Shown here: one piece after another, positions 9,238 to 18,509 of the stretch | How positions within the stretch are numbered: position 1 is the stretch's first letter | How the letters are laid out: each line of letters starts with the position of its first letter | Origin: Saccharofermentans sp. | GTDB lineage: Bacteria > Bacillota > Clostridia > Saccharofermentanales > Saccharofermentanaceae | DNA length: 64,000 nucleotides | Assembly (NCBI GenBank): GCA_016292215.1 | Contig: JAEFBB010000002.1 | Span: 1-64,000 of the forward strand | Direction of reading: 5' to 3' | Notes under the pieces: model-generated | The model's database searches: none | What the model saw: the letters and a program-made list of their open reading frames with translations, nothing else | Told to the model about the DNA's origin: nothing | Program-made: the position numbers and the translations under genes

Positions 9238-10116
9238 TCACATATTCGCAAACGCGTAGAACGTCTCGTCAAAGCTCTTTAAGGCGAGCCTTGACGCCGC
9301 GACGTTATGAACTCTCACGATCGAAGCGCCGACTGATGCTGCCGTGAACGAGAGTCCTGCCGTTGCATAATCGAGCTGTGCTTCGGTTGCCTGGTCGCCG
9401 CCTGCAAAGATCCTTGCATAGCGCTTTCTGGAAGCCGCATAAAGCACAGGATGCCTGCCCTGCATGCCGAGCGAGAGCAAAGATGCCGTAAGCTCAGCAT
9501 CCTCGATCCTTGTCGTGCCGAATCCTATCCCGGGATCGGTCATTATCATGTTGTCTGCAAGGCCCGCTTTCTTGGCAATCTCAATGCTTTCTGTAAGTTC
9601 TCTTACGCATCTTCTGCTGATGGGCTCAAAAGCCGGGAAATCATCGCCTCTGGTCCTTCTGTTGAACATAAGGATACAGCCTGCGCCATTGTCTGCAACG
9701 ACCTTTGCCATGTCGGGATCAACGAGGAAACCGTTGACATCGTTGATGATGTCAGCTCCTGCGGTGATTGCCTGAGCTGCGGTCTCAGACTTGTAAGTAT
9801 CTACAGACAAGGGTATGTCGAATCTGCTCCTGATTGCAGTAAGTGACGGAATGAGCCTCTCGAGCTCTTCTTCTGCAGAGATCGGAACAGCCTTGGGGCC
9901 TGTTGATTCAGCACCGATGTCGATGCAATCAGCGCCTTCATTCACCATGCGCGCACACTGGTCGACAGCGGCATCAACATTCGTATATCTTCCTCCGTCG
10001 GAGAATGAATCCGGCGTGAGGTTTAAGATGCCCATGATGAGCGTTTTCCTGCCGAACTCGAGCGATCTGTTGCCGCACTTATATATTCCTGAAAATCTGC
10101 CGTCAGTTGAATTCAT
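9238..10116 (-). CDS. folP: Dihydropteroate synthase
   Basis: Joins hydroxymethyldihydropterin pyrophosphate to p-aminobenzoate; it is the sulfonamide target. The 292 residues form the TIM-barrel family with IMGILNLTPDSFSDGG, DIGAESTGP (a slight variant of the usual GGESTRPG), LSVDTYKSE, INDVNGF and MTDPGIGFGT. It is 15 bases downstream of folE and 22 upstream of folBK, in one operon. No anomaly in length. Confidence 0.95.
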   Translation of the reverse strand: MNSTDGRFSGIYKCGNRSLEFGRKTLIMGILNLTPDSFSDGGRYTNVDAAVDQCARMVNEGADCIDIGAESTGPKAVPISAEEELERLIPSLTAIRSRFDIPLSVDTYKSETAAQAITAGADIINDVNGFLVDPDMAKVVADNGAGCILMFNRRTRGDDFPAFEPISRRCVRELTESIEIAKKAGLADNMIMTDPGIGFGTTRIEDAELTASLLSLGMQGRHPVLYAASRKRYARIFAGGDQATEAQLDYATAGLSFTAASVGASIVRVHNVAASRLALKSFDETFYAFANM

Positions 10117-10131
10117 TAAGAGCTTACTCCC

Positions 10132-10755
10132 TTATACACCCGAACGCTGTCTGTTGATAAGCGCAAGGGCTTCGTTTCGGGTCCTGATATCAGATCTGCA
10201 GCCGCCTCTCATGGCGGAAGTAACAGTCTTTGAGCCGGGCTTTCTGATGCCTCTCATGGTCATGCAGAGATGCTCTGCTTCAATGACAACGCATACCGAT
10301 CTCGCGTCAACGGCCTTCTCGATTGCATCGGCGATCTCTGAAGTGAGCTTCTCCTGAAGCTGGGGCTTTCTCGAAAGCGTATCTACTATTCTTGCGACCT
10401 TGGAAAGGCCGAAGATCTTGCCATCCTTAGGGATGTAAACTACATGCGCCTTTCCGTGGAAAGGAAGAAGGTGATGCTCGCACATTGAATAGAACGGGAT
10501 GTCGCCGATGAGGATCATCTCGTCATTGCCTTCGCCGTGGAATGTCTTGATGTCCTTGTTGATGTCCCTGTGAAGTCCTGCGAATACTTCGGCATACATT
10601 CTCGCGACTCTCTGCGGAGTCTCAAGAAGGCCTTCTCTGTTGGGGTCTTCGCCGATGGCTTCGAGGATATCTCTTACGGCATTCTCGATCTTCGGGAGAT
10701 CCATGTTCTGGCGGCTCTCCTCCGGGATCGAATTGTCATTTGCGTAATCGTACAT
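10132..10755 (-). CDS. folE: GTP cyclohydrolase I
   Basis: Converts GTP to dihydroneopterin triphosphate, the first step of folate synthesis. The 207-residue protein has the zinc and active-site signatures [16 protein letters not shown] and [16 protein letters not shown], and the [14 protein letters not shown] stretch. The N-terminal 20 residues are a short polar extension. Start ATG 10755 follows AAGGTGAG. It lies 13 bases after the AraC-type regulator, leaving no room for a folate riboswitch. Confidence 0.95.
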   Translation of the reverse strand: MYDYANDNSIPEESRQNMDLPKIENAVRDILEAIGEDPNREGLLETPQRVARMYAEVFAGLHRDINKDIKTFHGEGNDEMILIGDIPFYSMCEHHLLPFHGKAHVVYIPKDGKIFGLSKVARIVDTLSRKPQLQEKLTSEIADAIEKAVDARSVCVVIEAEHLCMTMRGIRKPGSKTVTSAMRGGCRSDIRTRNEALALINRQRSGV

Positions 10756-10768
10756 TTATCTCACCTTC

Positions 10769-11764
10769 TTACAAATACTTTTTGCGATATTCCATGGGTG
10801 TCATGCCCATCTGCTTTCTGAAAGCAACGTTAAATCTCTGAGGTGATGAGAAGCCGGACTGCAGCGAGATCGCGGAGACTTTTATCTCGTTGTTCTGCAA
10901 GAGCTTGCAGGCCTTCTCTATCCTCTTCTTCATCAGATAGTTCATCGGGCTGATTCCGGTCTCGTCCCTGAAGGCGCGGGTAAAATATCCCTGGCTTAAG
11001 TAAACATACGAAGCCGCCTCGGATACGGTGATGCCCTGATCGAAATTCTCATCCATATAAAGCTTTGCGATCGCAACAAGTTCTTTGGCCTTGCCGTTCT
11101 TAACGCTTAAGCTCTCTTCCCATTCGCTTCTCAATGCTCTTGCGAGGATGATCATGAGCTCAACGGTAAGTGTGTGGACCATGAGATCTTTTGCGTAACG
11201 GTTATCTGAATGCTCGGAGACGATGCGCTCGGCAAGCTGGTTGATCTCTTTTTTCTCGTTGCCCTTGATGACAAAGAAAGGAAGTCTGATCATCTCGTTA
11301 TCCTCGGTGATACCGAGGTCAGCAAACTTCAGGAAGCTCTCAAGAGTGACCTTTGCAAGAGATCCCGGGATGGAGACGCTTGGACCCGCATTGTTGTTCT
11401 TGGAATCCTTGCTCTTGGCAGAACTGCCTGTCTCCTTTGTGAGCTTGAGATCGGACGTGTCGTGAACAAAGCCGAAATAGAGATTGAGCATATCGGCCTT
11501 CTCGCTCTTGATCATGAGCTTGTGTCTTACGAGCGGTCTGATAACGACTACTGAACCCTTGGTGAGCTGGATAGTCTCACCGCCTATCACAGCTTCGATC
11601 TTGCCTTCGCGAAGACAGAGGAGTTCATGTGAATTATGCATGCTCTCTTCAGGTAAAAAGTCTTCTTTATCGTATGAATGCTCTAAGCCCTCGATAACGA
11701 TAGGCACTGAGCCCTCAGATAAGAAGACGTCATCCTCGATAGCAGAAAGAAGCTTGTTTGCCAT
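10769..11764 (-). CDS. AraC-family transcriptional regulator with cupin-like sensor
   Basis: A 331-residue DNA-binding regulator. The N-terminal 100 residues look like a cupin-type ligand domain (HNSHELLCLREGKIEAVIGGETIQLTKGSVVVIRP). The C-terminal 100 residues hold the paired AraC helix-turn-helix motifs (ITVSEAASYVYLSQGYFTRAFRDETGISPMNYL and ISLQSGFSSPQRFNVAFRKQMGMTPMEYRKKY). It lies between the esterase-like gene upstream (17-base gap) and folE downstream (13-base gap). It may control the esterase-like gene, as sugar-responsive AraC regulators often do, while being transcribed with the folate genes. The effector is not known. Confidence 0.85.
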   Translation of the reverse strand: MANKLLSAIEDDVFLSEGSVPIVIEGLEHSYDKEDFLPEESMHNSHELLCLREGKIEAVIGGETIQLTKGSVVVIRPLVRHKLMIKSEKADMLNLYFGFVHDTSDLKLTKETGSSAKSKDSKNNNAGPSVSIPGSLAKVTLESFLKFADLGITEDNEMIRLPFFVIKGNEKKEINQLAERIVSEHSDNRYAKDLMVHTLTVELMIILARALRSEWEESLSVKNGKAKELVAIAKLYMDENFDQGITVSEAASYVYLSQGYFTRAFRDETGISPMNYLMKKRIEKACKLLQNNEIKVSAISLQSGFSSPQRFNVAFRKQMGMTPMEYRKKYL

Positions 11765-11780
11765 TTATTTAGCCCTCTTT

Positions 11781-14039
11781 TCAGATAAAATTGATCGCGT
11801 CGATATAGATCTCGCCGTTACGGTCTTTGTCTTCGATGTATATCCTGAGACTGTTAAGTCTGATAGGTCCGTCCTCGGAATAATCAAGAGTGATAGTCTG
11901 CCATGTGAGCTGCTGCTTGATCTCAGCCTCACCGAAGTCTTCTACAATGAGCTTTTTCTTCTTCTGGTCAGGATTAAAGATCGACAGCTGGATCCTTGAT
12001 CTTCCGTATATTTCGATGGGCGCGAAAAGCGAAGCGTACTCAAGGCACGGTTCGAATCCGTAAAGTGACTTGTCGGTCTCGTAACGAATCCTCAAAGATG
12101 CGCCGCCCGTGAGCTTGTGGATATTATCCTGGGAGATGATTCCCTTGCCCTTGAAGGTCCTGTAGATCTCAAGTGTCTCAAACTCGGAATCAGGTGTCTT
12201 CTTGCCTACAAACTGCAGACTGTCGCAGTGAGTAAAGCTTAAGTCAGGTGCGAAATAAGCCGGATCCCTGTCGAATCTGAAAGGCAGGATCGGCAGATCT
12301 TCGCCGTTCTTGAGCGTGGCGTCGTGCGGGAAAGGCGTGAAGCCGTAAGTGATGGACTGCGGCTCTTCGATATCGTCTCTCCATACCATTACGCACATTC
12401 CGTAAAGGCTCTTTGCGTGCGCGGGATAGAAGATACGGTCTTCGCCTGCAATGGCAAATCCGGTGATCTCGCCCGTGGCATCCTGGCTGTTAAGGCCTGA
12501 ATTAAGATTGCTGAATCTGATGATCCTCTTGTTGCCTGCGATCTCGATATCGTTAGGCTCAGGTGAAGACTTACTCATCTTCGGCGAGAAGTGCGTGCCG
12601 AGAGCGATGGTGGCAAGTCTAAGGCCCAGGATAAAGCTGATCGTCTTATCAGGCAGGAGCATATCGTGCATGCTGACGATACCCGAAGGCATTGTAAGCA
12701 TTTTGGTAAACGCGGTGAAGTTCTCGTTGAATTCAAGAACGCTGTAAGGATTGTCGAAGTCAACGTCATTCGGATGCATTGTAACGAAAAGGATCGAAGG
12801 CATTACCGAATCATCGAAGACTTCCTTAGGCTCGAATACTTCAGCAAGCGTTGTAAGAAGGCCCATGAGGAAAAGGTCGTATCTTACATACTGGAGCTCG
12901 CCCTTGTCAGGAGAGAAGCAGAAGCCTCTTACCGCAAGATTCTTCAAAGGAACGAGCTTTGTCCTGTAGAGGATGGACATTCTGTACTTGGGCTTGATGA
13001 ACTTCTTCTCGTCTTCCTCACTGAGCTTATAGGGATTGACCTTCTTCTCGGGGATCATGTTGAAGTCGAGCTGGCTTGCGGAAGAGAATGAGATATTCTC
13101 CCTGTGACCCTTGGTATCATTAAGCGAACTGCCGTCTGCAGTAGGGAAATCGATATCGAGAGGCTTGATGTCGTCAGGATCTTCGCCCTGCAAAGCTTTG
13201 AGCTCATCCTGCATGCCGATGTCGATATCACCGTTCTCGACAGTTTTCTTGTACTCTTCCTTGAGCTCAACGACCTTCTTCTTTCTCTTGTCGATCCAGA
13301 GAAGCTTCTCGTATGCTTCATCATCAAGATAAAGGCCCATATCGGTAACGACGTCCTTAAGGGCTTCTACCCTGTCCATCGCGAAAGGAGCGATCCAGTT
13401 TAAGATCGTTGAATCGTTATAAGCGAGATCTACAACACCGACAGGATATGAGATCTGGTCGCTCAGACGGTATGCGAAAGCAAATGCTGCAGATGAAACG
13501 CCTGCGAGCTTGTCGGTCTCCGTGACCTTGATCCACTCGGCATTCTTATAGTGTGACTTGTCCTTTGCGGGATACTCTTCCTCACCGTCTTCAAGGCCTG
13601 ACCTTGAGGGCGAGAAGAATCTCAAGTAATTCATTACCTTGCGCTTGAGAGGAGCCTTTGTGGCATTGGCTTCCTTCATGGGGATCGAGAGGAAATCGGA
13701 TCCTAAGAAGACCCAGACGTCACCGCATCTGATATCGGTAAGCACAGTCTGGTCCGTAAGGCACTTGAATGTGAATGTGTAAGCGTCACCTGATGCCTTG
13801 TAAGGCGGGATCGTAAAGCTGAATCTGCCCTTGGAAGTCGTTGTAGCTTCACGGCTAAGGATAACGCCGTAATCGGTATCGAGCTTACTGACCTTTCTGC
13901 CGTCAGTAGGGTCTTTGACTATCTCGAGCGTAACAGTGGCGCTCGGAGCGGCTATTCCTTCAATCTTCAGTTCAACTCCCTGCTGGAAAACACACTTGCT
14001 TGTAAGCCAGCTGGGCAAAATGATCGGATTAATCTGCAT
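11781..14039 (-). CDS. Degenerate sialate O-acetylesterase-like cytoplasmic protein
   Basis: A 752-residue protein with no signal peptide. The N-terminal frame follows the SGNH sialate O-acetylesterase family: LPSWLTSKCVFQQG, an Ig-like region, GRFSFTIPPY, then IRCGDVWVFLGSDFLSIPM, and later AFAYRLSDQISYPVGVVDLAYNDSTILNWI. Where the family has GQSNM with the catalytic serine, this protein has GSDFL (residues 113-117), so aspartate 115 replaces the nucleophile. The family GGT block is also altered. The last 150 residues resemble a carbohydrate-binding beta-sandwich. Probably non-catalytic, perhaps glycan-binding; this is inference. It is followed by an AraC regulator, with a DeoR regulator upstream. 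Confidence 0.55.
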   Translation of the reverse strand: MQINPIILPSWLTSKCVFQQGVELKIEGIAAPSATVTLEIVKDPTDGRKVSKLDTDYGVILSREATTTSKGRFSFTIPPYKASGDAYTFTFKCLTDQTVLTDIRCGDVWVFLGSDFLSIPMKEANATKAPLKRKVMNYLRFFSPSRSGLEDGEEEYPAKDKSHYKNAEWIKVTETDKLAGVSSAAFAFAYRLSDQISYPVGVVDLAYNDSTILNWIAPFAMDRVEALKDVVTDMGLYLDDEAYEKLLWIDKRKKKVVELKEEYKKTVENGDIDIGMQDELKALQGEDPDDIKPLDIDFPTADGSSLNDTKGHRENISFSSASQLDFNMIPEKKVNPYKLSEEDEKKFIKPKYRMSILYRTKLVPLKNLAVRGFCFSPDKGELQYVRYDLFLMGLLTTLAEVFEPKEVFDDSVMPSILFVTMHPNDVDFDNPYSVLEFNENFTAFTKMLTMPSGIVSMHDMLLPDKTISFILGLRLATIALGTHFSPKMSKSSPEPNDIEIAGNKRIIRFSNLNSGLNSQDATGEITGFAIAGEDRIFYPAHAKSLYGMCVMVWRDDIEEPQSITYGFTPFPHDATLKNGEDLPILPFRFDRDPAYFAPDLSFTHCDSLQFVGKKTPDSEFETLEIYRTFKGKGIISQDNIHKLTGGASLRIRYETDKSLYGFEPCLEYASLFAPIEIYGRSRIQLSIFNPDQKKKKLIVEDFGEAEIKQQLTWQTITLDYSEDGPIRLNSLRIYIEDKDRNGEIYIDAINFI

Positions 14040-14122
14040 CTTTCGTTCCTCGTCAAAAGTGAGAATAGTTCTATCCGATTATTATACATTAAAAGAAAAA
14101 TAAATAGAAATTTTGAAAATAG

Positions 14123-14139
14123 TGCGCGAAAATAGCGCA
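14123..14139 (-). terminator. Weak terminator-like hairpin after the DeoR gene
   Basis: TGCGC/GCGCA stem with a 7-base loop, followed on the minus strand by a T-rich tract (CTATTTTC). It is short, so termination may be partial. Confidence 0.4.
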
Positions 14140-14141
14140 GA

Positions 14142-14924
14142 TCAGTTCGAGACTTCGCCGATAAGCACTTCTATGCCCTTCGCGCGGCACAGGGCAACGC
14201 TCTCGGGAGAAGCACCCGAGTCAGTGACAAGATAGTCGATCCTGTCCGCAGGAATGAACGATGAAGCCGAATCAGTACCGAGCTTTGTGGAATCGATAAG
14301 GGCAACTATCTTCTTTGCACGGTCAGCGCAAAGACGTTTGAGCTCAAGCTCGAAGAAATTATCACCTGAAAGTCCGGACTCGGCAGAAAAACCGTTTCCC
14401 GAAACGAAATAAAACTCTGCAGAAAGTCTTCCGATCATCTCTTTAGATGAAAGTCCCTCAATGGCTCCGGAATGCGGTCTCAACATGCCTCCGAGGATAA
14501 TGATCGACTTGAAGTTGCTGTTTCTCTGGAGCTCCATGGCCGTATGGATACCGTTCGTAATGACCGTAACGTCCTTTACCTTCTTGAGGTAAGGAATCAT
14601 ATGAAAGGTCGTCGAGCTTGCATCCATGAAAATGGTATTGCCGCTGCCGACAAGGCTTGCGGCCTTAGCTCCGATAGCATTCTTGAGGTCAACGTGGGTA
14701 ACGGCTCTGACCATATAGTTCTCGCCGCTGTAAGATGACATCTTGTGAGGAAGCTTGATTCCGCCGTGGAATCTGATGATGGCGCCTTCTCTTTCGAGAG
14801 CTCTGATATCAGTTCTGATCGTAGCTCCGGTGACGCCGAGCCTCGTTGAGAGAACGGTCGTATTGATCTCGCCCTCTTCAGCCAATATATCCAGGATCTG
14901 TTTTCTTCTGTCAGGATTATTCAT
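14142..14924 (-). CDS. DeoR-family transcriptional repressor
   Basis: A 260-residue regulator. The N-terminal winged helix (RRKQILDILAEEGEINTTVLSTRLGVTGATIRTDIRALEREG) is the DeoR signature. The C-terminal sensor domain (IFMDASSTTFHMIPYL, VITNGIHTAMEL, LGGMLRPHSGAIEG, KIVALIDSTKLG) normally binds a phosphorylated sugar. No sugar kinase or transporter is adjacent, so the target is uncertain; the esterase-like gene downstream is a candidate. Located 102 bases upstream of that gene on the same strand. Confidence 0.9.
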   Translation of the reverse strand: MNNPDRRKQILDILAEEGEINTTVLSTRLGVTGATIRTDIRALEREGAIIRFHGGIKLPHKMSSYSGENYMVRAVTHVDLKNAIGAKAASLVGSGNTIFMDASSTTFHMIPYLKKVKDVTVITNGIHTAMELQRNSNFKSIIILGGMLRPHSGAIEGLSSKEMIGRLSAEFYFVSGNGFSAESGLSGDNFFELELKRLCADRAKKIVALIDSTKLGTDSASSFIPADRIDYLVTDSGASPESVALCRAKGIEVLIGEVSN

Positions 14925-14973
14925 GACAAGATATTATCAAGTGAAAATCAGATAGTCAAATACCTTTCATTTG

Positions 14974-15963
14974 TTAAGACTTCTGAAAATGCTGATAATC
15001 CTTGGGGCTGTTCCAGCTGCCGCCCCATGTCCAGCCGTATGATGTAAAGAGCTCATATGCCCTGTCGGATGTCGTTATCTCATGGGCTTTTGAAGATGAC
15101 CTGTCATAAACATAGTCAGCCGCATTATCATGTGAATACTTGGCTTTGCCGTCAGTGTAAGTAACATAAGGATTCTGCTGGGGGTTGATGTCGATCGCCC
15201 TGCCCAGAGCATGCTTCGAGAGGTTTGAAGAGCCCGTAGCCTCGCGGTAACAGAATGCCGATGTGTTATTTGCGTCAATTGAATACCAGTCGGATGTGGC
15301 GGCATCGCCTGACCAGAAGTTATCGATAAGATACATCGAATAGATCTGATAGCCCTCCGCGCAGAGTATCTCGAAAATCTCCAAGACCTCTCCTGCAACG
15401 CTCTTATTTACTATCATCTCGCCGACCTGATAGTCTCCGTTGAAATTGATGTGGAGCATCTTGAGATATCTTAAGTCTGAAAGTCCGATGTTGCTGTTGC
15501 TGACATATGATTTGCCGTAGATACGGTTATAAACGCTGTCGCCTTCAACGATCTCGGACGAAGTGAAATACTGCGAAAGGTTATCCCTGTCGATCTTATC
15601 GCTGCTTATGGTATCACCGGGATCGTAGCCTGACAGGCTCTTAAGCTTCTCGGGCTTGGGAGTAGGCGTAGGCGTGGAAGTATTTGTAGGTGTAGGACTT
15701 AAAGTCGGAGACGGCGTAGGCGTATCCGTAGGAGTGGGTGCAGGCGTCTCTGTAGGAGCTGCTTCAGATGAAGATGCCGGAAGATCGCTTTCAACTGAAA
15801 GCCCTGTACCCTCAGTCATGCCCGGGGTCAGCCGGACAGTGTCAACTTTGTCCTTCTTTGAATACTTGACGATGAAAACGATCGTCGCACCGACCACAAT
15901 GCACATTCCCGCGATGAGGAGTGCGGTTATCAGGTTTTCTCTGCGCTTTCTCTTGTCAGACAC
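14974..15963 (-). CDS. Membrane-anchored M15-type peptidoglycan peptidase
   Basis: A 329-residue cell-wall hydrolase related to D-Ala-D-Ala carboxypeptidases and L-Ala-D-Glu endopeptidases of family M15. Residues 10-33 are a single N-terminal membrane anchor (LITALLIAGMCIVVGATIVF). Residues 65-103 form a Pro/Thr linker (repeated TPTPTP), suited to spanning the wall. The catalytic domain holds the zinc pattern HALGRAID (H251, D258) and the terminal DYQHF (H325). The substrate bond is not predictable by eye. No partner genes are adjacent; its 3' neighbour is the DeoR regulator. Confidence 0.85.
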   Translation of the reverse strand: MSDKRKRRENLITALLIAGMCIVVGATIVFIVKYSKKDKVDTVRLTPGMTEGTGLSVESDLPASSSEAAPTETPAPTPTDTPTPSPTLSPTPTNTSTPTPTPKPEKLKSLSGYDPGDTISSDKIDRDNLSQYFTSSEIVEGDSVYNRIYGKSYVSNSNIGLSDLRYLKMLHINFNGDYQVGEMIVNKSVAGEVLEIFEILCAEGYQIYSMYLIDNFWSGDAATSDWYSIDANNTSAFCYREATGSSNLSKHALGRAIDINPQQNPYVTYTDGKAKYSHDNAADYVYDRSSSKAHEITTSDRAYELFTSYGWTWGGSWNSPKDYQHFQKS

Positions 15964-16018
15964 TAAAAACTCCTTTGATTCAATAACAAGGGGGCCGCCG
16001 CCGACCTTCCTGTTAATC

Positions 16019-16047
16019 TTATCACTTCTTTGTTTTTTTGCTATAAT
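16019..16047 (+). promoter_or_regulatory. Promoter of tRNA-Leu
   Basis: TTATCA (-35, 16019-16024) and a perfect TATAAT (-10, 16042-16047) with a 17-base spacer, ending 12 bases before the tRNA. Confidence 0.7.
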
Positions 16048-16059
16048 GTTCCGCGATAA

Positions 16060-16138
<79 letters not shown>

Positions 16139-16144
<6 letters not shown>

Positions 16145-16215
16145 GAATATAAGCCTCGCAAAAGGTCCTCCGCGCTTCGCTTGTGCGGAAAATTGCGAGG
16201 CTTATATTTTGGTGC
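16139..16215. repeat. 23-bp inverted repeat starting inside the tRNA-Leu 3' end
   Basis: Left arm 16139-16161 begins with GCACCA, the last six bases of tRNA-Leu, and continues with AATATAAGCCTCGCAA. Right arm 16193-16215 is its reverse complement with one difference that would be a G-U pair in RNA. An inner stem TCCGC/GCGGA (16169-16173, 16185-16189) sits in the loop. It could be a processing or termination hairpin for the tRNA, or a small mobile repeat. Confidence 0.75.
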
Positions 16216-16223
16216 TGACACGG

Positions 16224-16252
16224 AAAAAAAGACCGGCACATCGGCCGGTCTT
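16224..16252 (-). terminator. Intrinsic terminator after lgt
   Basis: Stem AAGACCGGC/GCCGGTCTT (16229-16237, 16244-16252). On the minus strand a T-run follows (plus-strand A-run 16224-16230). It lies 22 bases past the lgt stop. Confidence 0.85.
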
Positions 16253-16273
16253 ATGCTTGTGAATAATCTAAGC

Positions 16274-17122
16274 TTATACCATCTGTGGCTCTTCGGCAGG
16301 CTTTGCTTCTTCAGCCGGTTCGCCGCCGTTTTTGCGTTTCTTATTAAGATCCACGATCGTGAAGATAACTGCAAAAGCGAACAGCAAAATGCTGATGATC
16401 TGTGATGTCGAAAGACCGAAGAGGAAACCTCTTATCTCATCTCCTCTGAAGAACTCCAGAGTGAATCTTACTACCGGATAGATATAGAAATACACGATGA
16501 GCAGCCTGTTTTGGAACTTGCCCTTTTTGTAGAGCATAAAGATCACAAAGAATATGATCAGATTGCAGGCTGCTTCAACAAGCTGGACCGGGAAGCGGTT
16601 AACATCATTGATGGCAGGATTAAGCTGGTTGTTATGAACGGTAAAACCGAATTTCGATTCTACGCCGTAGCAGCAGCCGCCAAGAAAGCAGCCTACCCTT
16701 CCGAATGCATGAAATAACGGAATGTCGATCGCATAAATGTCAAACACGACATTCGCAGGCAGATTCTTTCCTCTTTTGCATACGATAGCCAGTGCGGCAA
16801 TACCGCCGAGCAGTCCGCCATAGAAGACCATTCCACCGAAATATCCTACCACGAGCAGTTTAAGGAAATTCCACCAGGTATACTTTTCGGCATTCTGGAA
16901 CAGCGTAATGATATGCGGAATATTGGTAATGCCGTAAAGGATGTGGCCGCCGATAAACATGCCGATAAGGATATACACGATCGTGATGATCATGTCTTCG
17001 TAGAACAGCCCCTTCTTCTTTACAAGATAGCAGGACAGGAACGCGCAGACGAAAATGCCCACCAATGTGCAAATGCCGTACGTGCCTATTTCTTTTCCGA
17101 ATATTTCAATAATTGGATACAT
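16274..17122 (-). CDS. lgt: Prolipoprotein diacylglyceryl transferase
   Basis: Integral membrane enzyme that transfers diacylglycerol to the lipobox cysteine of prelipoproteins. The 282 residues show several membrane helices and the Lgt pattern: GTYGICTLVGIF, MVFYGGLLGG, HAFGRVGCFLGGCCYG in the signature region, FPVQLVEA, and VRFTLEFFRGDEIRGF. The C-terminal tail is short and charged. It acts in the same pathway as the lipoprotein at 38587-40347. A second Lgt-like protein lies at 18510-19211. Monocistronic with its own terminator. Confidence 0.9.
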   Translation of the reverse strand: MYPIIEIFGKEIGTYGICTLVGIFVCAFLSCYLVKKKGLFYEDMIITIVYILIGMFIGGHILYGITNIPHIITLFQNAEKYTWWNFLKLLVVGYFGGMVFYGGLLGGIAALAIVCKRGKNLPANVVFDIYAIDIPLFHAFGRVGCFLGGCCYGVESKFGFTVHNNQLNPAINDVNRFPVQLVEAACNLIIFFVIFMLYKKGKFQNRLLIVYFYIYPVVRFTLEFFRGDEIRGFLFGLSTSQIISILLFAFAVIFTIVDLNKKRKNGGEPAEEAKPAEEPQMV

Positions 17123-17136
17123 AAAAACTCATCCCT

Positions 17137-17172
17137 AAAAAAAGACAGTTGCTTTATTATAAAGCAACTGTC
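17137..17172 (-). terminator. Intrinsic terminator after the 124-residue membrane protein
   Basis: Perfect 13-bp stem GACAGTTGCTTTA/TAAAGCAACTGTC (17144-17156, 17160-17172) with a 3-base loop. It is followed by a T-run on the minus strand (plus-strand A-run 17137-17143). Confidence 0.85.
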
Positions 17173-17200
17173 CATGAAAACAATGGAAATAGTTAAAAGA

Positions 17201-17575
17201 TTAACCCATTGCTGATGCAATAGCGCAAACTGTGCATGTAGCGCAGATACCAACGAAGAAGAAATCGAATGCAGAGTAAACTGTACCGAGGATAGAAAGA
17301 ACTAAACCAACGATACCGAGAACCTTCTTCTCGCCAGCTGCTGTAGCTGCCTTCATAGCACCGGAAGACTTAACGATACCGATGATACCAACGATCATTG
17401 CTGCCAAGCAGATAAGTGTAACAACGATGAGAAGGAAAACTAATCCGCCGAGTGAAGAAGCGCTCTGTGCGCTGTTTGTTGCAGCATTAGAAATAATACC
17501 TGCAATGATAGGCAGTGCCAGTGAAACGATACCCAAAATCAGACCAGTCTGCTGTTGCTTTTTTGTTGTGTCCAT
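17201..17575 (-). CDS. Small multi-span membrane protein (DUF4190-like)
   Basis: A 124-residue hydrophobic protein of unknown function. It has a short polar start (MDTTKKQQQ) and three predicted membrane segments (LILGIVSLALPIIAGIIS, FLLIVVTLICLAAMIVGIIGI, VLGIVGLVLSILGTVYSAF) with a C-terminal cysteine pair (CATCTVC). The pattern resembles small DUF4190-type proteins. Start ATG 17575 is preceded by AGGAGG. Flanked by its own terminator, so it is transcribed alone. Confidence 0.7.
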   Translation of the reverse strand: MDTTKKQQQTGLILGIVSLALPIIAGIISNAATNSAQSASSLGGLVFLLIVVTLICLAAMIVGIIGIVKSSGAMKAATAAGEKKVLGIVGLVLSILGTVYSAFDFFFVGICATCTVCAIASAMG

Positions 17576-17873
17576 AACAACCTCCTAAAAATGTAGTGCG
17601 TTAGAACTCCTATCGCTGTTTTCGATTATACTATTGTCCGAAATCTTGTAAAGGCTTTAAAACAAAAAAAGTAACAAATTCGTTAATGTGACAAATATAT
17701 TTAAATAATCTGTAATACGCTACCTTACTACTTTGTGCAAAATTCCCCGCAAAGCCTTGTTTTCAACTGCTTTCAGCTTCTTTTCACGCATTAAGGCCGG
17801 GCTATTGATTTTCATTTGGTGTGATAAAATACAAAAGTCGAGATCAAAGTCTGTTAGAAAGGGGATCAGTCAG

Positions 17874-18497
17874 ATGGATAACAATAACAACATTTTCAAC
17901 GACAGACAAAACTATCAGCCCCAGCAGGCTCCGGATCCCCAGCAGTATCAGCCGCAATATCAGCAGCCATACCAGCAGCCTCAGTATCAGCAGCCAGTGT
18001 ACCAGCAGCCGCCTTACCAGCAGCAACCCCAGTACCAGCAACCGGTTTATCAGTCACCTTACCAGCAGCCCGTATATCAGCAGCCGGTGTACCAGCAGCC
18101 CGGCGCGCCTCAAAAGCCGGTAAGACCGATCGATCTGCTGCCTCCTGAAGAGAGATCAGCCAGAAAGAAAAAGGCTAATACTCTGTGCATTATTTCGCTG
18201 TTCCTGCATTTTTCACCATTTGTTCTTGTCGGTATTCTTGAGGGCATTTTGGAAAGCCTCGAAACAGGCTTCACCGGCACAAGCACAGCGCCCGCTATTG
18301 TCCAGATATTGGGCTATATAGGCGGAGGCGCATACATAGCGTCATGGGTCTTCATGATCATCGCAAGAGCAAAGTACAGCGAGAGTGTCTTTGCCAAAGT
18401 CCTGATGTGGGTCTATCTCGGCATATTGTCTATCGGCATCATCGGAACGCTCATTCTGATCTATATGTGCGCAATAATGATAAACGGCTGCCACTGA
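17874..18497 (+). CDS. Gln/Tyr/Pro-repeat protein with C-terminal membrane segments
   Basis: A 207-residue protein. Residues 10-85 are an imperfect repeat of YQQP (QYQQPYQQPQYQQPVYQQP style), a low-complexity cytosolic region. The C-terminal half has two or three membrane spans (ISLFLHFSPFVLVGILEGIL, AYIASWVFMIIARA, VYLGILSIGIIGTLILIYMCAIMI). The ATG at 17874 follows GAAAGGGGAT; the longer frame from 17733 lacks a ribosome binding site. It lies 12 bases upstream of the second Lgt-like gene, probably in one operon. Function unknown; such proteins often gather partners at the membrane. Confidence 0.7.
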   Translation: MDNNNNIFNDRQNYQPQQAPDPQQYQPQYQQPYQQPQYQQPVYQQPPYQQQPQYQQPVYQSPYQQPVYQQPVYQQPGAPQKPVRPIDLLPPEERSARKKKANTLCIISLFLHFSPFVLVGILEGILESLETGFTGTSTAPAIVQILGYIGGGAYIASWVFMIIARAKYSESVFAKVLMWVYLGILSIGIIGTLILIYMCAIMINGCH

Positions 18498-18509
18498 TCA
18501 TTTCTGAAC

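Noticed and set aside
10756..10768. Possible folate riboswitch before folE
   Set aside because: Only 13 bases separate folE from the upstream regulator gene.
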